From Azospirillum oryzae (lineage in GTDB: Bacteria; Pseudomonadota; Alphaproteobacteria; Azospirillales; Azospirillaceae): DNA of 64,000 nucleotides. The DNA lies in NCBI RefSeq assembly GCF_008364795.1, contig NZ_VTTM01000013.1, forward strand, positions 1 through 64,000, in the 5' to 3' direction. Positions 52,880 to 61,312 of the stretch are shown here, piece by piece (positions within the stretch are counted from its first letter, which is position 1; the number at the start of each line of letters is the position of its first letter). A model generated the notes under the pieces. The model had not been told where the DNA came from. It made no database searches and worked only from the letters and a program-made list of their open reading frames with translations. A program made the position numbers and the translations under genes.

Positions 52880-54151
52880 TTGTCCGACCCGATGCGCGCG
52901 TTGATCCAACGCTGGCGTGAGGATACCGGCGCGACGTACCGGACCTGGTTTCTGTGGAACGAGCGGGTGAAGAACTTCCGCTCAATCCGCCGCGGCATCC
53001 AGCAGGTTGTAACCGACATCGAGGCCGGCACCTTCGGCAACGTCTATCGCGGCTCGTCGCTGGAGACGGTGGTTCACTCGATCGCCGAGCAGCGCCAGAT
53101 CTTCAAGGGAGCGGACCACGCTTTCCTGTGGAAACCCAAGCTGCGCATCCCGGACATCTATGAGAACCCGGACAACCAGCGCGCCTTCGGGCGGTTACTC
53201 GACGCCTGCGTCTGCTGCAACGTTGAGGCGCAAATCCTCGCCGCCATCCGGCAGATCGACGCCAAGCAGATCAAGGGGCTTGGGCCGGCGGTGGCGAACC
53301 TCCTGTACTTCCTGCACCCGACCCTGGTGCCGACCTTCAACACGGCCATCGTCAACGGCTACAACGCTCTGACCGGCGCCAAGGTAAAGCTCGGCCGGTG
53401 GGACGAGTTCCTGGCGATGCGCCAGGGCATCCTGGCGCTGAACGCCGAATACCGCGACTTGCTGTCCAACGATCTCGGGGCCATCGGCGGACTGCTGTTC
53501 GACGTCGGCTCCGCACGCTACGCCGCGCCGCCGCGCACCAACGATGCTGCCGCCCGCACCGTGTGGGAAGCCGACCTCGCCAAGGTGCGTGAGGAGAGCG
53601 CCAAGGCTTCCAAGGCTGCGGCCGCCGAGCGCGAGGGTGACCGCACGCACACCGAAATCCAGGGTTGGCTGCGTGATCTGGGCAAGGCGCTGGGCTACGA
53701 TGTATGGATCGCCTCCAACGACCGCAGCCGGGCCTACGACGGCGGCAAGCTCGGCGAGGGCTGCCTTGAGCGGCTGCCGGAGGCGATCGAGAAAGCGCCT
53801 GGTGCCGACGCCATCCGGCTCATCGACGTCCTGTGGCTCGACCGGGGCAAGGCCCATGTTGCCGCTGCCTTCGAAGTCGAGCACTCGACCTCGATCTACT
53901 CGGGCGTCGTCCGCATGCTCGATCTGGCACTCGGCACCGAGGCACATGCCCTGGAAGGGATGTTCCTGGTGGCGCCGAACGGCCGCGAGGACGAGGTCCG
54001 CGCCCAGTTGACCCGACCGGCGTTCAGCCGCGTCGCCGACCTCCAGGTGCGCTACCTGCCATACGGCGAACTCGAGAGCCACCGAGAATCCATCGCCCGC
54101 TTCGGCACTGGCATGAAAGCGATCAACGCCATCGCCCGCACCCTGGTCTGA
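52880..54151 (+). CDS. Type II restriction-endonuclease-like protein, orphan
   Basis: A 423-residue soluble protein. TTG at 52880 is the likely start because AAGGAG lies six bases upstream. The N-terminal 200 residues (RTWFLWNERVKNFRSIRRGI, GLGPAVANLLYFLHPTLVP) resemble proteins I recall as annotated type II restriction endonucleases. The C-terminal domain has a nuclease-like core: AIRLIDVLWLDRGKAHVAAA then FEVEHSTSIYSG, where the Asp and the E-V-E fit a PD-(D/E)xK site with the Lys not obvious. No methyltransferase gene is adjacent. The function (restriction, repair or a defence effector) is inferred. Confidence 0.65.
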   Translation: MSDPMRALIQRWREDTGATYRTWFLWNERVKNFRSIRRGIQQVVTDIEAGTFGNVYRGSSLETVVHSIAEQRQIFKGADHAFLWKPKLRIPDIYENPDNQRAFGRLLDACVCCNVEAQILAAIRQIDAKQIKGLGPAVANLLYFLHPTLVPTFNTAIVNGYNALTGAKVKLGRWDEFLAMRQGILALNAEYRDLLSNDLGAIGGLLFDVGSARYAAPPRTNDAAARTVWEADLAKVREESAKASKAAAAEREGDRTHTEIQGWLRDLGKALGYDVWIASNDRSRAYDGGKLGEGCLERLPEAIEKAPGADAIRLIDVLWLDRGKAHVAAAFEVEHSTSIYSGVVRMLDLALGTEAHALEGMFLVAPNGREDEVRAQLTRPAFSRVADLQVRYLPYGELESHRESIARFGTGMKAINAIARTLV

Positions 54152-54173
54152 GCGGATTATAGTTCCGGCTTTA

Positions 54174-54347
54174 GTGGCTGAACTCGCCCTTTGCCATGGC
54201 GAGGTGGTGGGCCTTGGTCTGCTGGCGTCACTCGCGACTGCCGAGCCGGGGCGTTGCGGTATTGGCCATACGACCATTCAGGTCGAAAACGGCGGTGGCC
54301 ATCTCCACCTTGTTCCGGTTGATGTCGTCTGGGGGGAACTGACATGA
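54174..54347 (+). pseudogene. Short frame resembling a cation-efflux C-terminus
   Basis: A 57-codon frame from a GTG, ending in an ATGA overlap with the EamA gene. The end reads GRCGIGHTTIQVENGGGHLH, and GIGHTTIQVE resembles the last strand of the cytoplasmic domain of CDF cation-efflux proteins. The rest is not recognised. It is probably the tail of a lost metal exporter or a leader peptide for coupled translation. The resemblance is short and I hold it loosely. Confidence 0.35.
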
Positions 54348-55393
54348 CCCACCGCTGGCAAGGTATCGCCTACGCGCTGCTCTCGGCTGCGCTCTTTGGC
54401 GCCAGCACGCCGTTGGCGAAGGCGCTGCTCGGCGACATCACTCCGTGGATGCTCGCCGGTCTGCTCTACCTCGCTTCGGGCGTCGGGCTGGCAGTGCTCC
54501 ACACTGTGCGCCGGCTGTGGGCTGGGCCGTCGTCGGAGGCGCCGTTGACGCTTCGGGACCTGCCCTGGCTGGTCGCCGTGATCGCGGCTGGAGGCATTAC
54601 TGGGCCCATTCTGCTCATGGTGGGCTTGAGCACGACGCCCGCCTCGACCGCCTCGCTCCTGCTGAACCTGGAGGGTCTCTTCACGCTCGGCATCGCCTGG
54701 GTCGTGTTCCGCGAGAACGTCGACCGGCGGATCGCCCTCGGGGCGGCGGCGATCCTCGCCGGGGCATTGCTGCTGTCGTGGAGCGGCGGCCCGGAGGGGA
54801 TCGGCTGGGGGGCGCTGGCCATCGCCGGGGCGTGTCTGGCCTGGGGCATCGACAACAACCTGACCCGCAAGCTGTCGAGCGCCGACCCGCTCCAGATCGC
54901 CATGCTCAAGGGCGCCGTCGCTGGGACGGTCAACGTGATCCTCGCCTGGTCCATCGGCGGCACATTGCCGTCCGCAGGTGCGTTCCTCGCGGCGGCGGTG
55001 GTCGGCTTCCTTGGCTACGGCGTCTCGCTCACCTTGTTCGTGCTGGCGCTGCGCCATCTGGGATCGGCGCGGACCGGAGCGTACTTCTCGCTGGCCCCCT
55101 TTGCCGGTGCCACCGTCGCGATCCTGGCGTTTGGCGAACCGGTCACCACGCGCTTTGTCGTCGCCGCCGCGTTGATGGGCGTCGGGCTGTACCTCCATCT
55201 CATCGAACGGCATGAACATGAACACCGGCACGAACCGATGGATCATGAGCACCGCCACGTCCATGACGAGCATCACCAGCATGAACATGAGGGTTGGGAA
55301 GGGCCGGAGCCGCACAGCCATCCGCACAGGCACCGGCCGCTTGTCCATACCCACCGGCACGACCCCGACATCCACCACCGCCACACGCATTAA
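54344..55393 (+). CDS. EamA/DMT permease with long His-rich tail
   Basis: A 349-residue permease. Ten hydrophobic segments form two EamA repeats (IAYALLSAALFGASTPLAKA; LAIAGACLAWGIDNNLTRKL). After the last segment (FVVAAALMGVGLYLHLIER) a tail of about 60 residues is almost one-third histidine (HEHEHRHEPMDHEHRHVHDE and HSHPHRHRP). Such tails are seen in Ni/Co exporters such as RcnA and in CDF proteins, but are unusual in EamA permeases. Its position before dmeR-dmeF suggests export or buffering of nickel or cobalt. The start overlaps the preceding short frame by four bases. Confidence 0.88.
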   Translation: MTHRWQGIAYALLSAALFGASTPLAKALLGDITPWMLAGLLYLASGVGLAVLHTVRRLWAGPSSEAPLTLRDLPWLVAVIAAGGITGPILLMVGLSTTPASTASLLLNLEGLFTLGIAWVVFRENVDRRIALGAAAILAGALLLSWSGGPEGIGWGALAIAGACLAWGIDNNLTRKLSSADPLQIAMLKGAVAGTVNVILAWSIGGTLPSAGAFLAAAVVGFLGYGVSLTLFVLALRHLGSARTGAYFSLAPFAGATVAILAFGEPVTTRFVVAAALMGVGLYLHLIERHEHEHRHEPMDHEHRHVHDEHHQHEHEGWEGPEPHSHPHRHRPLVHTHRHDPDIHHRHTH

Positions 55394-55465
55394 GGAAGGA
55401 AGAGCCTTCCGCTTTCCCATGGATGGCGGACCGGGTTGCACGCCGTGCATAGGCATGGTTGACTC

Positions 55466-55482
55466 ATCCCCTCCAGGGGGAT
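55466..55482 (+). promoter_or_regulatory. Palindromic DmeR/RcnR-type operator
   Basis: ATCCCCTCCAGGGGGAT is a perfect 6-5-6 palindrome with flanking GACTC / GAGTC bases, 12 bases before the dmeR start. G/C tracts in a palindrome are the hallmark of CsoR/RcnR-family operators, so autoregulation of the dmeR-dmeF part of the cluster by DmeR is likely. Confidence 0.8.
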
Positions 55483-55494
55483 AGGAGTCAGGCC

Positions 55495-55761
55495 ATGAGC
55501 CATGCCAACAACCCCGATCTGAAGAACCGCCTGCGGCGGGCCGAGGGCCATCTCGCCACCATCACCCGCATGGTCGAGGACGGGCGTGACGGGATCGACA
55601 TCGCCCAGCAGCTTCAGGCCGTCATCAAGGCCCTCGAGAAGGCGAAGAGCGTCCTCATCCTGGATCACATCGACCATCATCTCGAAGAGATCGTCGGTCC
55701 GATGCCGCGCGAGGACCGCGATCGTCTCGTCAAGCTGCGGGAAATCGCCAAGTACCTGTAG
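55495..55761 (+). CDS. dmeR: DmeR-like CsoR/RcnR-family metal repressor
   Basis: An 88-residue all-helical repressor of the CsoR/RcnR group. The family core reads NRLRRAEGHLATITRMVEDG, then IAQQLQAVIKALEKAKSVLI and LDHIDHHLEEIV. Of the RcnR ligand set, His3 is present and a His cluster occurs at 58-62, while position 35, Cys in RcnR, CsoR and FrmR, is Asp. In rhizobia and Agrobacterium DmeR represses dmeF and is relieved by nickel and cobalt. The ATG at 55495 follows the palindromic operator directly. Confidence 0.88.
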   Translation: MSHANNPDLKNRLRRAEGHLATITRMVEDGRDGIDIAQQLQAVIKALEKAKSVLILDHIDHHLEEIVGPMPREDRDRLVKLREIAKYL

Positions 55762-55771
55762 GAGCCTGACC

Positions 55772-55948
55772 ATGTGCTGCCGCGCCGCCGTTGAGCGCGT
55801 CTTCGCCGAACTGGTTGCGCGGGGCGAGCCGGAAGGCCACGCCCGCGAAGCCGGCCTCGTCATCTTCCGGTTCCACCATCCCAATGTTCCGGCCTCCGAA
55901 GCGGCGGTGACGGTGGACTTCTGGACCCGGCCTTCCCTGCTTCACTAG
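55772..55948 (+). CDS. Small protein between dmeR and dmeF
   Basis: A 58-residue protein starting MCCRAAVERVFAELVARGEP. The ATG has TAGGAG upstream at good distance and lies 10 bases after dmeR; dmeF starts nine bases after its stop. It has a CC pair near the start and an HHP motif (FRFHHPNVP) that could bind a metal. It looks like a small cytoplasmic helper. I do not recognise a family. Confidence 0.7.
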   Translation: MCCRAAVERVFAELVARGEPEGHAREAGLVIFRFHHPNVPASEAAVTVDFWTRPSLLH

Positions 55949-55957
55949 GACCCCGTC

Positions 55958-57043
55958 ATGCACTCCCATTCCATCGACACGTGGACGCACCGGCACGAGT
56001 TCCTCGGCGAGCATCACGACCGCAACGAGAGGCGCATCTGGATCGTGGTCGCGCTGACCCTGGTCATGATGGTCGGCGAGATCGTTGGTGGTACGGTGTT
56101 CGGCTCGCTGGCCCTGGTCGCCGACGGCTGGCACATGTCGACGCACGCGGCGGCGCTCAGCATTTCGGCACTCGCCTACGTCTACGCCCGTCGTCATGCC
56201 CGCAACGAGCGCTTCGCCTTCGGTACCGGCAAGCTCGGCGAGTTGGCGGCCTTCGCCTCCGCCATCATCCTGGCGATGATTGCCCTGCTGATCGGTTACG
56301 AGAGCGTTGAGCGTCTCGTCAACCCGGTGCCCATTGCTTACGGCGAGGCCATCGCAATCGCGGTTCTGGGCCTCGCCGTCAATCTCGGGAGCGCCTGGCT
56401 GCTGGGCGGTGAGCACCATCACCACGGACATGGGCACCATCACGACCACGGTGCCCATGAAGACCACCGCCGTCACGACCACCATCATGCCGACGGCCAT
56501 GACGGCGGCCATAAGGACCATCCTCACGGGCATGAACATGGGAATGAGCATGGGCATGGTGGTCACCACGCGCACGATCTAAACATGCGGTCGGCCTATG
56601 TCCATGTCCTGGCGGACGCGGCGACCTCCGTCCTCGCCATTCTGGGGCTTCTGGCGGCGGGTCTGTTTGGCTGGACCTGGATGGATCCGATCGTTGGCCT
56701 GGTCGGCACTGCCGTCATCCTCAGCTGGGCCTACGGTCTCATCCGCGATGCCGGGGCGGTGCTCCTCGACACGGTGCCGGACCCGAAGTTGGCGACGGCT
56801 ATCCGCAGCACCCTCGAGACCGGCGGGGACCGGGTCACCGACCTTCACCTCTGGCGGGTCGGTCCAGGCCATCTGGCGGCCATCGTCGCCCTCGTGTCCG
56901 ATCACCCGAAGCCGGTGGCCACGTACAAGGCACGCTTGGCCGACCTGCACGGTCTCAGCCACGTCACGGTGGAGGTGGCACAGTGCGGGGGTCACCACTC
57001 CGGCACCAACCACGATCATCATCCCCACATCCACGCTGCGTGA
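55958..57043 (+). CDS. dmeF: DmeF-like CDF Co/Ni exporter with His-rich loop
   Basis: A 361-residue cation diffusion facilitator. Six membrane segments are visible. The metal-site residues are in LVADGWHMSTHAAALSISAL (TM2) and YVHVLADAATSVLAILGLLA (TM5, HxxxD). Between TM4 and TM5 there is a loop of about 55 residues packed with His (HHHHGHGHHHDHGAHEDHRR and more). The C-terminus adds another His cluster. This matches DmeF exporters for cobalt and nickel in rhizobia and Cupriavidus. It is in one operon with dmeR, whose palindrome lies upstream. Confidence 0.92.
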   Translation: MHSHSIDTWTHRHEFLGEHHDRNERRIWIVVALTLVMMVGEIVGGTVFGSLALVADGWHMSTHAAALSISALAYVYARRHARNERFAFGTGKLGELAAFASAIILAMIALLIGYESVERLVNPVPIAYGEAIAIAVLGLAVNLGSAWLLGGEHHHHGHGHHHDHGAHEDHRRHDHHHADGHDGGHKDHPHGHEHGNEHGHGGHHAHDLNMRSAYVHVLADAATSVLAILGLLAAGLFGWTWMDPIVGLVGTAVILSWAYGLIRDAGAVLLDTVPDPKLATAIRSTLETGGDRVTDLHLWRVGPGHLAAIVALVSDHPKPVATYKARLADLHGLSHVTVEVAQCGGHHSGTNHDHHPHIHAA

Positions 57044-57056
57044 TGCCTGTCCCATA

Positions 57057-57081
57057 CCCCCGCGGCTGATGACCGCGGGGG
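57057..57081 (+). terminator. GC hairpin after dmeF
   Basis: CCCCCGCGG and CCGCGGGGG form a perfect 9-bp stem with a 7-base loop, 13 bases after the dmeF stop. No T-tract follows, so read-through into the MFS gene is possible. Confidence 0.55.
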
Positions 57082-57118
57082 CCACCGGTGATCGTTGAAC
57101 GGGTTTCTGGAGTCCGCC

Positions 57119-58300
57119 GTGTCACTCCGTTCCATCCCCAGCAGCGTCGTCGCACTGGGCTTCGTCAGCCTGTTCATGGACGTCTCCTCGGAGATGATCC
57201 ACAGCCTCCTGCCCGTGTTCCTGGTTTCGGTCCTGGGCGCCAGCGCGCTATCGGTTGGGTTCATCGAAGGGATTGCCGAGGCCACGGCGTCCATCACCAA
57301 GATCTTCTCCGGCGTGGTCAGCGATTGGGTCGGCCGCCGCAAGCCGCTGTTGCTGTTGGGCTACGGCATGGCGGCGCTGACCAAGCCGGTCTTCCCGCTT
57401 GCCGACACCCTGGGGTCAGTCCTGTTGGCCCGCTTCCTCGACCGCATCGGCAAGGGTGTGCGCGGGGCACCCCGCGATGCGCTGGTCGCCGAGGTGACGC
57501 CGCCCGACCTGCGCGGCGCCGCCTTCGGCCTGCGGCAGTCGATGGACACCGTCGGGGCCTTCGCCGGACCGGCGCTGGCCATGCTGCTGATGGTCTTGAG
57601 CGGCGACGACTTCCGCCTCGTGTTCTGGATTGCCGTTGTCCCGGCCTTCATTGCCGTCGCGGTGATCCTATTCGCCGTGCATGAGCCCGATAGGGAGCCG
57701 TCCAGCGAACCACGCCGATTCCCCATCCGGCGCGATCAGCTACGGCGGCTGGACGCAACCTTCTGGGGCGTGGTCGCGATGGCGGCAGTTCTGACACTGG
57801 CGCGTTTCAGCGAAGCCTTCCTGCTGTTGCGCGCCCAGAGCGTTGGGGTGGAGGACGCCTACGCGCCGCTGGTGCTCATCGTCATGAACGTCGTCTACGC
57901 GGTTTCGGCCTACCCGCTGGGGCGTCTGGCCGACCGGCTGGACCGGCGCAATCTGCTGGCCTTGGGCGTCGGGCTGCTGGTCCTGGCTGATCTGGTTCTT
58001 GCCGCGGCTGGATCCGTGCTGGTTGTCCTGGCTGGGGCGGCGCTGTGGGGGCTCCATATGGGCGCCACCCAAGGGCTGCTCGCGGTCTTCGTCGCCGATG
58101 CCACGCCCGCGGACCTGCGGGGAACGGGGTTTGGCCTCTACAATCTCATGACCGGAATTGCTCTGCTGGCCTCCAGCGCCCTGGCCGGGTTGCTCTGGAC
58201 CGCTGTGGGTCCGGACGCCACGTTCCTGGCCGGAGCCACCTTCTCCTTGGTCGCCCTGGTCGGGCTGTTGACCATCCTGCCGCGACGGAAGAGGCTGTAG
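57119..58300 (+). CDS. MFS transporter, next to dmeRF
   Basis: A 393-residue major facilitator protein with about 12 membrane segments. The A-motif-like loops VSDWVGRRKPLLLLGYGMA and GRLADRLDRRNLLALGV are clear. I chose the GTG at 57119 because GGAG lies seven bases before it; a TTG at 57095 is possible. It probably has a role in nickel or cobalt resistance from its position after dmeF, but the substrate is inferred. There is no His-rich tail. A related sort of protein, NreB-like, is one possibility. Confidence 0.85.
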   Translation: MSLRSIPSSVVALGFVSLFMDVSSEMIHSLLPVFLVSVLGASALSVGFIEGIAEATASITKIFSGVVSDWVGRRKPLLLLGYGMAALTKPVFPLADTLGSVLLARFLDRIGKGVRGAPRDALVAEVTPPDLRGAAFGLRQSMDTVGAFAGPALAMLLMVLSGDDFRLVFWIAVVPAFIAVAVILFAVHEPDREPSSEPRRFPIRRDQLRRLDATFWGVVAMAAVLTLARFSEAFLLLRAQSVGVEDAYAPLVLIVMNVVYAVSAYPLGRLADRLDRRNLLALGVGLLVLADLVLAAAGSVLVVLAGAALWGLHMGATQGLLAVFVADATPADLRGTGFGLYNLMTGIALLASSALAGLLWTAVGPDATFLAGATFSLVALVGLLTILPRRKRL

Positions 58301-58376
58301 CACTTCGGTTGCCCGGAGCGCCAGGCTGGAAAGCCGAGAGGTCGGTGGCCGTCCTCCACGCGGTACGGTGACGAGA

Positions 58377-60425
58377 ATGGCATCTTATCTTTCGGGAATA
58401 ACCGATCTGGTTGCCGGGCCTCCATACGCTGCGTACATGGCGGTTTTTCTGCTCGCCATGTCGGAGTCCATTCCGGTGATCGGGGCCGTCGTGCCGGGCA
58501 CGGCCGTCATTCTCGGCATCAGTGCCCTGATCCCAGGGGGACAACTGGATGCTGTGCCGGTGATCCTCGCCGCGACGCTCGGCGCCATTGCTGGTGACGG
58601 GGCTTCCTTCTGGCTGGGGCACCGCTACCACGAGGCAATCCTGAGCCGATGGCCGATGAACCGGCATCCGGAGCTCGTCAACCGGAGTGATGCCTTCTTC
58701 CACCGGCATGGCGGCAAGAGCGTCCTGTTCGCACGCTTCACGCCCGGCGTGCGGGCGTTCATCCCCCTGGTCGCGGGCATGTTGCGCATGCCCGTGTGGC
58801 GCTTTTACGTCGCGAACGTGGCCTCGGCCCTGGTGTGGGCGCTGTCCCACGTGCTGTCGGGCATGTTGGTGGGTGCCTCCCTGGGCTTCGTCGGCGCTGC
58901 GGCCGAACGCGCCGCCATCCTCCTGGTCGTCGCCATCATCGTTCTCTGGGTGATCGCACGGCTGGTGCGCTACGGCGTGCGCAAGGCCATTCCGGTGTTG
59001 GCTGCCGGGCAACGACGGCTTTGGGAATGGTCGGCATCGCGGGACACCTGGATCGCCTGCCCGGTTCGCGCCATCCTCGATCCTGCCCTGCCCGAAGGGA
59101 AGGCTCTGGCCATAGCAGGGGGTATCCTGGTGGCGGCCTCCTGGCTGTTCCTTGGCATCCTTGAGGACGTGGTCAATCGAGACCCGTTGGTCCGCGTCGA
59201 CGTCGGCGTCTACCGCCTGCTCCAAGGCTTGCGCACGCCGTGGGTCGACTCAGCAATGGTTGCCATCACCGAGTTCGGCGACACCTCGGTCACGCTGCCG
59301 GTCACCGTTGCCGTCGCGCTTTACCTGGCGGTTCGGCGCCGGTGGAAGACGCTGGCCTACTGGCTGGCCGCGGTCGGCGGCGCGGCCGCCATCAACACCG
59401 CCATCAAGGGCGCGCTGCACCGGATGCGCCCCGGTGCGCTCGGCTATTTCGGCTGGAGCGAGTTCTCCTTTCCGAGCGGACACAGCACGACCAACGCCGT
59501 CATGTACGGATTCCTGGCCTTCCTGGTGGTCCGCCGGTTGGGTCCAGGGTGGTGGCCGGTGGCCGTGCTGGCCTGGGCTGGGCTCGTGGTGCCGATCGCG
59601 TTTTCCCGTCTCTACCTGGGGGCACACTGGTTCTCCGACGTCATGGGCGGGCTCGCCTTCGGCATGGCGTGGGTCGCCGTGCTCAGCATCGCCTATCTGC
59701 ACCACCAGCACCGCGGGCGCGTGCGCGGGCTGTTCGTCGTGGCCTGCATGACCCTCGTCGTGGCCGGAGGCGTCAATGTGTACCGCAAGCATGCGGCGGA
59801 GGTGCAGCGCTACGCCGCTCGGGAGGCCGCGCCCACCGTCCTTGCTGGCGACTGGTGGACCGGGGGGTGGCAGCGGCTTCCGGCCCGCCGGGTCGACCTC
59901 ATCGGGGAGGAGGAGGAACCGATGACGGTCCAGTGGGCCGGTCCGCTCGAGGCACTGAAGGCAACGCTAAAGGACAGTGGATGGCGCGAGCCGGAGGGAT
60001 GGACGATGACCAACACGCTGACGTGGCTCACAGCGGACACCGACCCGTTGAACCTGCCTGTGCTGCCTTACCTCGAGAGCGGGCGCGTGCCGGTCCTTAC
60101 ACTGATTCATCCGGCCGAAGACCAAGTGTCAGCGGCGGCCCGCTGGGTGGTGCGGCTTTGGGCAACCGGCTTCGAGCTTCGGAACGGCAGCACCGTGCCG
60201 ATCTGGGTCGGAAGCGTCGTAGAGGAGCGCTTCACCCATCCGTATTCCCTGTTCACGCTCGGGCGCATGCAGCCCGACCTTGACGGTCCACGCGATGCGC
60301 TTGCCAGTGCATTGGGCGAAGTCAGCCTCGTGGGGCCTGCACCTCCGGTGGCGAGATATGAATGGGACCGGCGGGTGCTGCTGGCCCACGCCCGGTCCGT
60401 GTCGTCGAGCGAGGCCGCGCCTTGA
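58377..60425 (+). CDS. DedA-PAP2-LssY_C fusion protein
   Basis: A 682-residue membrane protein with three modules. Residues 1-200 are DedA: ESIPVIGAVVPGTAVILGIS, then LGAIAGDGASFWLGHRYHEA, and FFHRHGGKSVLFARFTPGVR. Residues about 230-460 are a PAP2 phosphatase: LHRMRPGALGYFG, then EFSFPSGHSTTNAVMYG, then SRLYLGAHWFSDVMGG. Residues about 480-680 match the LssY C-terminal domain (WTGGWQRLPARRVDLIGEEE, WVGSVVEERF). A GTG at 58368 could be used instead. The fusion links a predicted lipid-phosphate flippase with its phosphatase and a domain of unknown role on one chain. Confidence 0.9.
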   Translation: MASYLSGITDLVAGPPYAAYMAVFLLAMSESIPVIGAVVPGTAVILGISALIPGGQLDAVPVILAATLGAIAGDGASFWLGHRYHEAILSRWPMNRHPELVNRSDAFFHRHGGKSVLFARFTPGVRAFIPLVAGMLRMPVWRFYVANVASALVWALSHVLSGMLVGASLGFVGAAAERAAILLVVAIIVLWVIARLVRYGVRKAIPVLAAGQRRLWEWSASRDTWIACPVRAILDPALPEGKALAIAGGILVAASWLFLGILEDVVNRDPLVRVDVGVYRLLQGLRTPWVDSAMVAITEFGDTSVTLPVTVAVALYLAVRRRWKTLAYWLAAVGGAAAINTAIKGALHRMRPGALGYFGWSEFSFPSGHSTTNAVMYGFLAFLVVRRLGPGWWPVAVLAWAGLVVPIAFSRLYLGAHWFSDVMGGLAFGMAWVAVLSIAYLHHQHRGRVRGLFVVACMTLVVAGGVNVYRKHAAEVQRYAAREAAPTVLAGDWWTGGWQRLPARRVDLIGEEEEPMTVQWAGPLEALKATLKDSGWREPEGWTMTNTLTWLTADTDPLNLPVLPYLESGRVPVLTLIHPAEDQVSAAARWVVRLWATGFELRNGSTVPIWVGSVVEERFTHPYSLFTLGRMQPDLDGPRDALASALGEVSLVGPAPPVARYEWDRRVLLAHARSVSSSEAAP

Positions 60426-60576
60426 GCCCACCAGCCTGTACTTTTGGCGGCTTACCGCTCCGCCCTGACCACAAGACCTCCAATCCGCCGTAATCCGGTT
60501 GGCTCCGCCCGTATTGGTCCGATGCCGCCTACACCTGCTTGCCGTACCGTGGTTGCCGCTTTTGATCGAGGAAAGA

Positions 60577-61194
60577 ATGAACAACTGGAACGTCGACCTG
60601 TTTCTGGCCATCAATGGCCCGACCACCCCGGCTCCATGGGTTCTGCATCTGGCGACGGCCTTCGCTCAGGATCTCGTCTATGTCGGAGCGCTTCTCGCCG
60701 CCGGGCTGTGGATTTGGGGAGCACCGCAGAGGCGTGGCGGCTTGGTTGCTGTCGGCTGCGGTCTGCTGCTGGCGTTTGCCATCAGCACGGTGATCGGGCT
60801 GGTCTGGTACCACCCTAGGCCTTTCGCTGTGGGCATCGGCCACGCCCTGATGGCGCACAACACGGAGACCTCGTTCCCCAGTGACCATGGGACATTTCTG
60901 TTCACGATCGGGCTCGGGCTGATCGCTACGGGAGCGGCGCGCCGGTGGGGCGCCGTGGTATTCGCCCTTGGCATCATCACGGCGTGGGCGCGGGTGTACC
61001 TGGGCGTGCATTGGCCGCTCGACATGGCGGGATCCTTCATCCTCGCCAGCGTTTGCGCCGTGTTCGCTGTGATCGTGCGACCGCTAGCTGACGCGCATCT
61101 GGCGCCGCTTGTTGAACGCCTCTACCATTGGGTTCTCGACACGCTGCGCCTCCCACTCACGGTTTTCCCCCGACGGAACTCCTCAGTCCGATGA
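60577..61194 (+). CDS. BcrC-like PAP2 undecaprenyl pyrophosphatase (2)
   Basis: A 205-residue phosphatase, paralogue of the one at 45067. The motifs are VWYHPRPFAVG, TSFPSDHGTFLFTIG and ARVYLGVHWPLDMAG. The start MNNWNVDLFLAINGPTTPAP has GAGGAAAG upstream. It lies 151 bases after the DedA-PAP2-LssY fusion on the same strand. Together with the fusion it gives a second lipid-carrier recycling set in this window. Confidence 0.9.
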   Translation: MNNWNVDLFLAINGPTTPAPWVLHLATAFAQDLVYVGALLAAGLWIWGAPQRRGGLVAVGCGLLLAFAISTVIGLVWYHPRPFAVGIGHALMAHNTETSFPSDHGTFLFTIGLGLIATGAARRWGAVVFALGIITAWARVYLGVHWPLDMAGSFILASVCAVFAVIVRPLADAHLAPLVERLYHWVLDTLRLPLTVFPRRNSSVR

Positions 61195-61208
61195 ACCGGA
61201 GGGCCATT

Positions 61209-61240
61209 GTCTGAACAGCAGTTGAACCGGCTGTTCAGAC
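61209..61240. repeat. Perfect 10-bp inverted repeat between bcrC-like and next gene
   Basis: GTCTGAACAG (61209-61218) and CTGTTCAGAC (61231-61240) with a 12-base spacer. It is 73 bases before the next start and 15 after the phosphatase stop. It could be a terminator without T-tract or a regulator site for the following gene. Confidence 0.6.
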
Positions 61241-61312
61241 CAGGCTCAGGCTCACCCTGGCATGCTCTCCTCCACGGGATGCCTCCGCATCCCCCTTCAA
61301 GGAGGAATGGAC

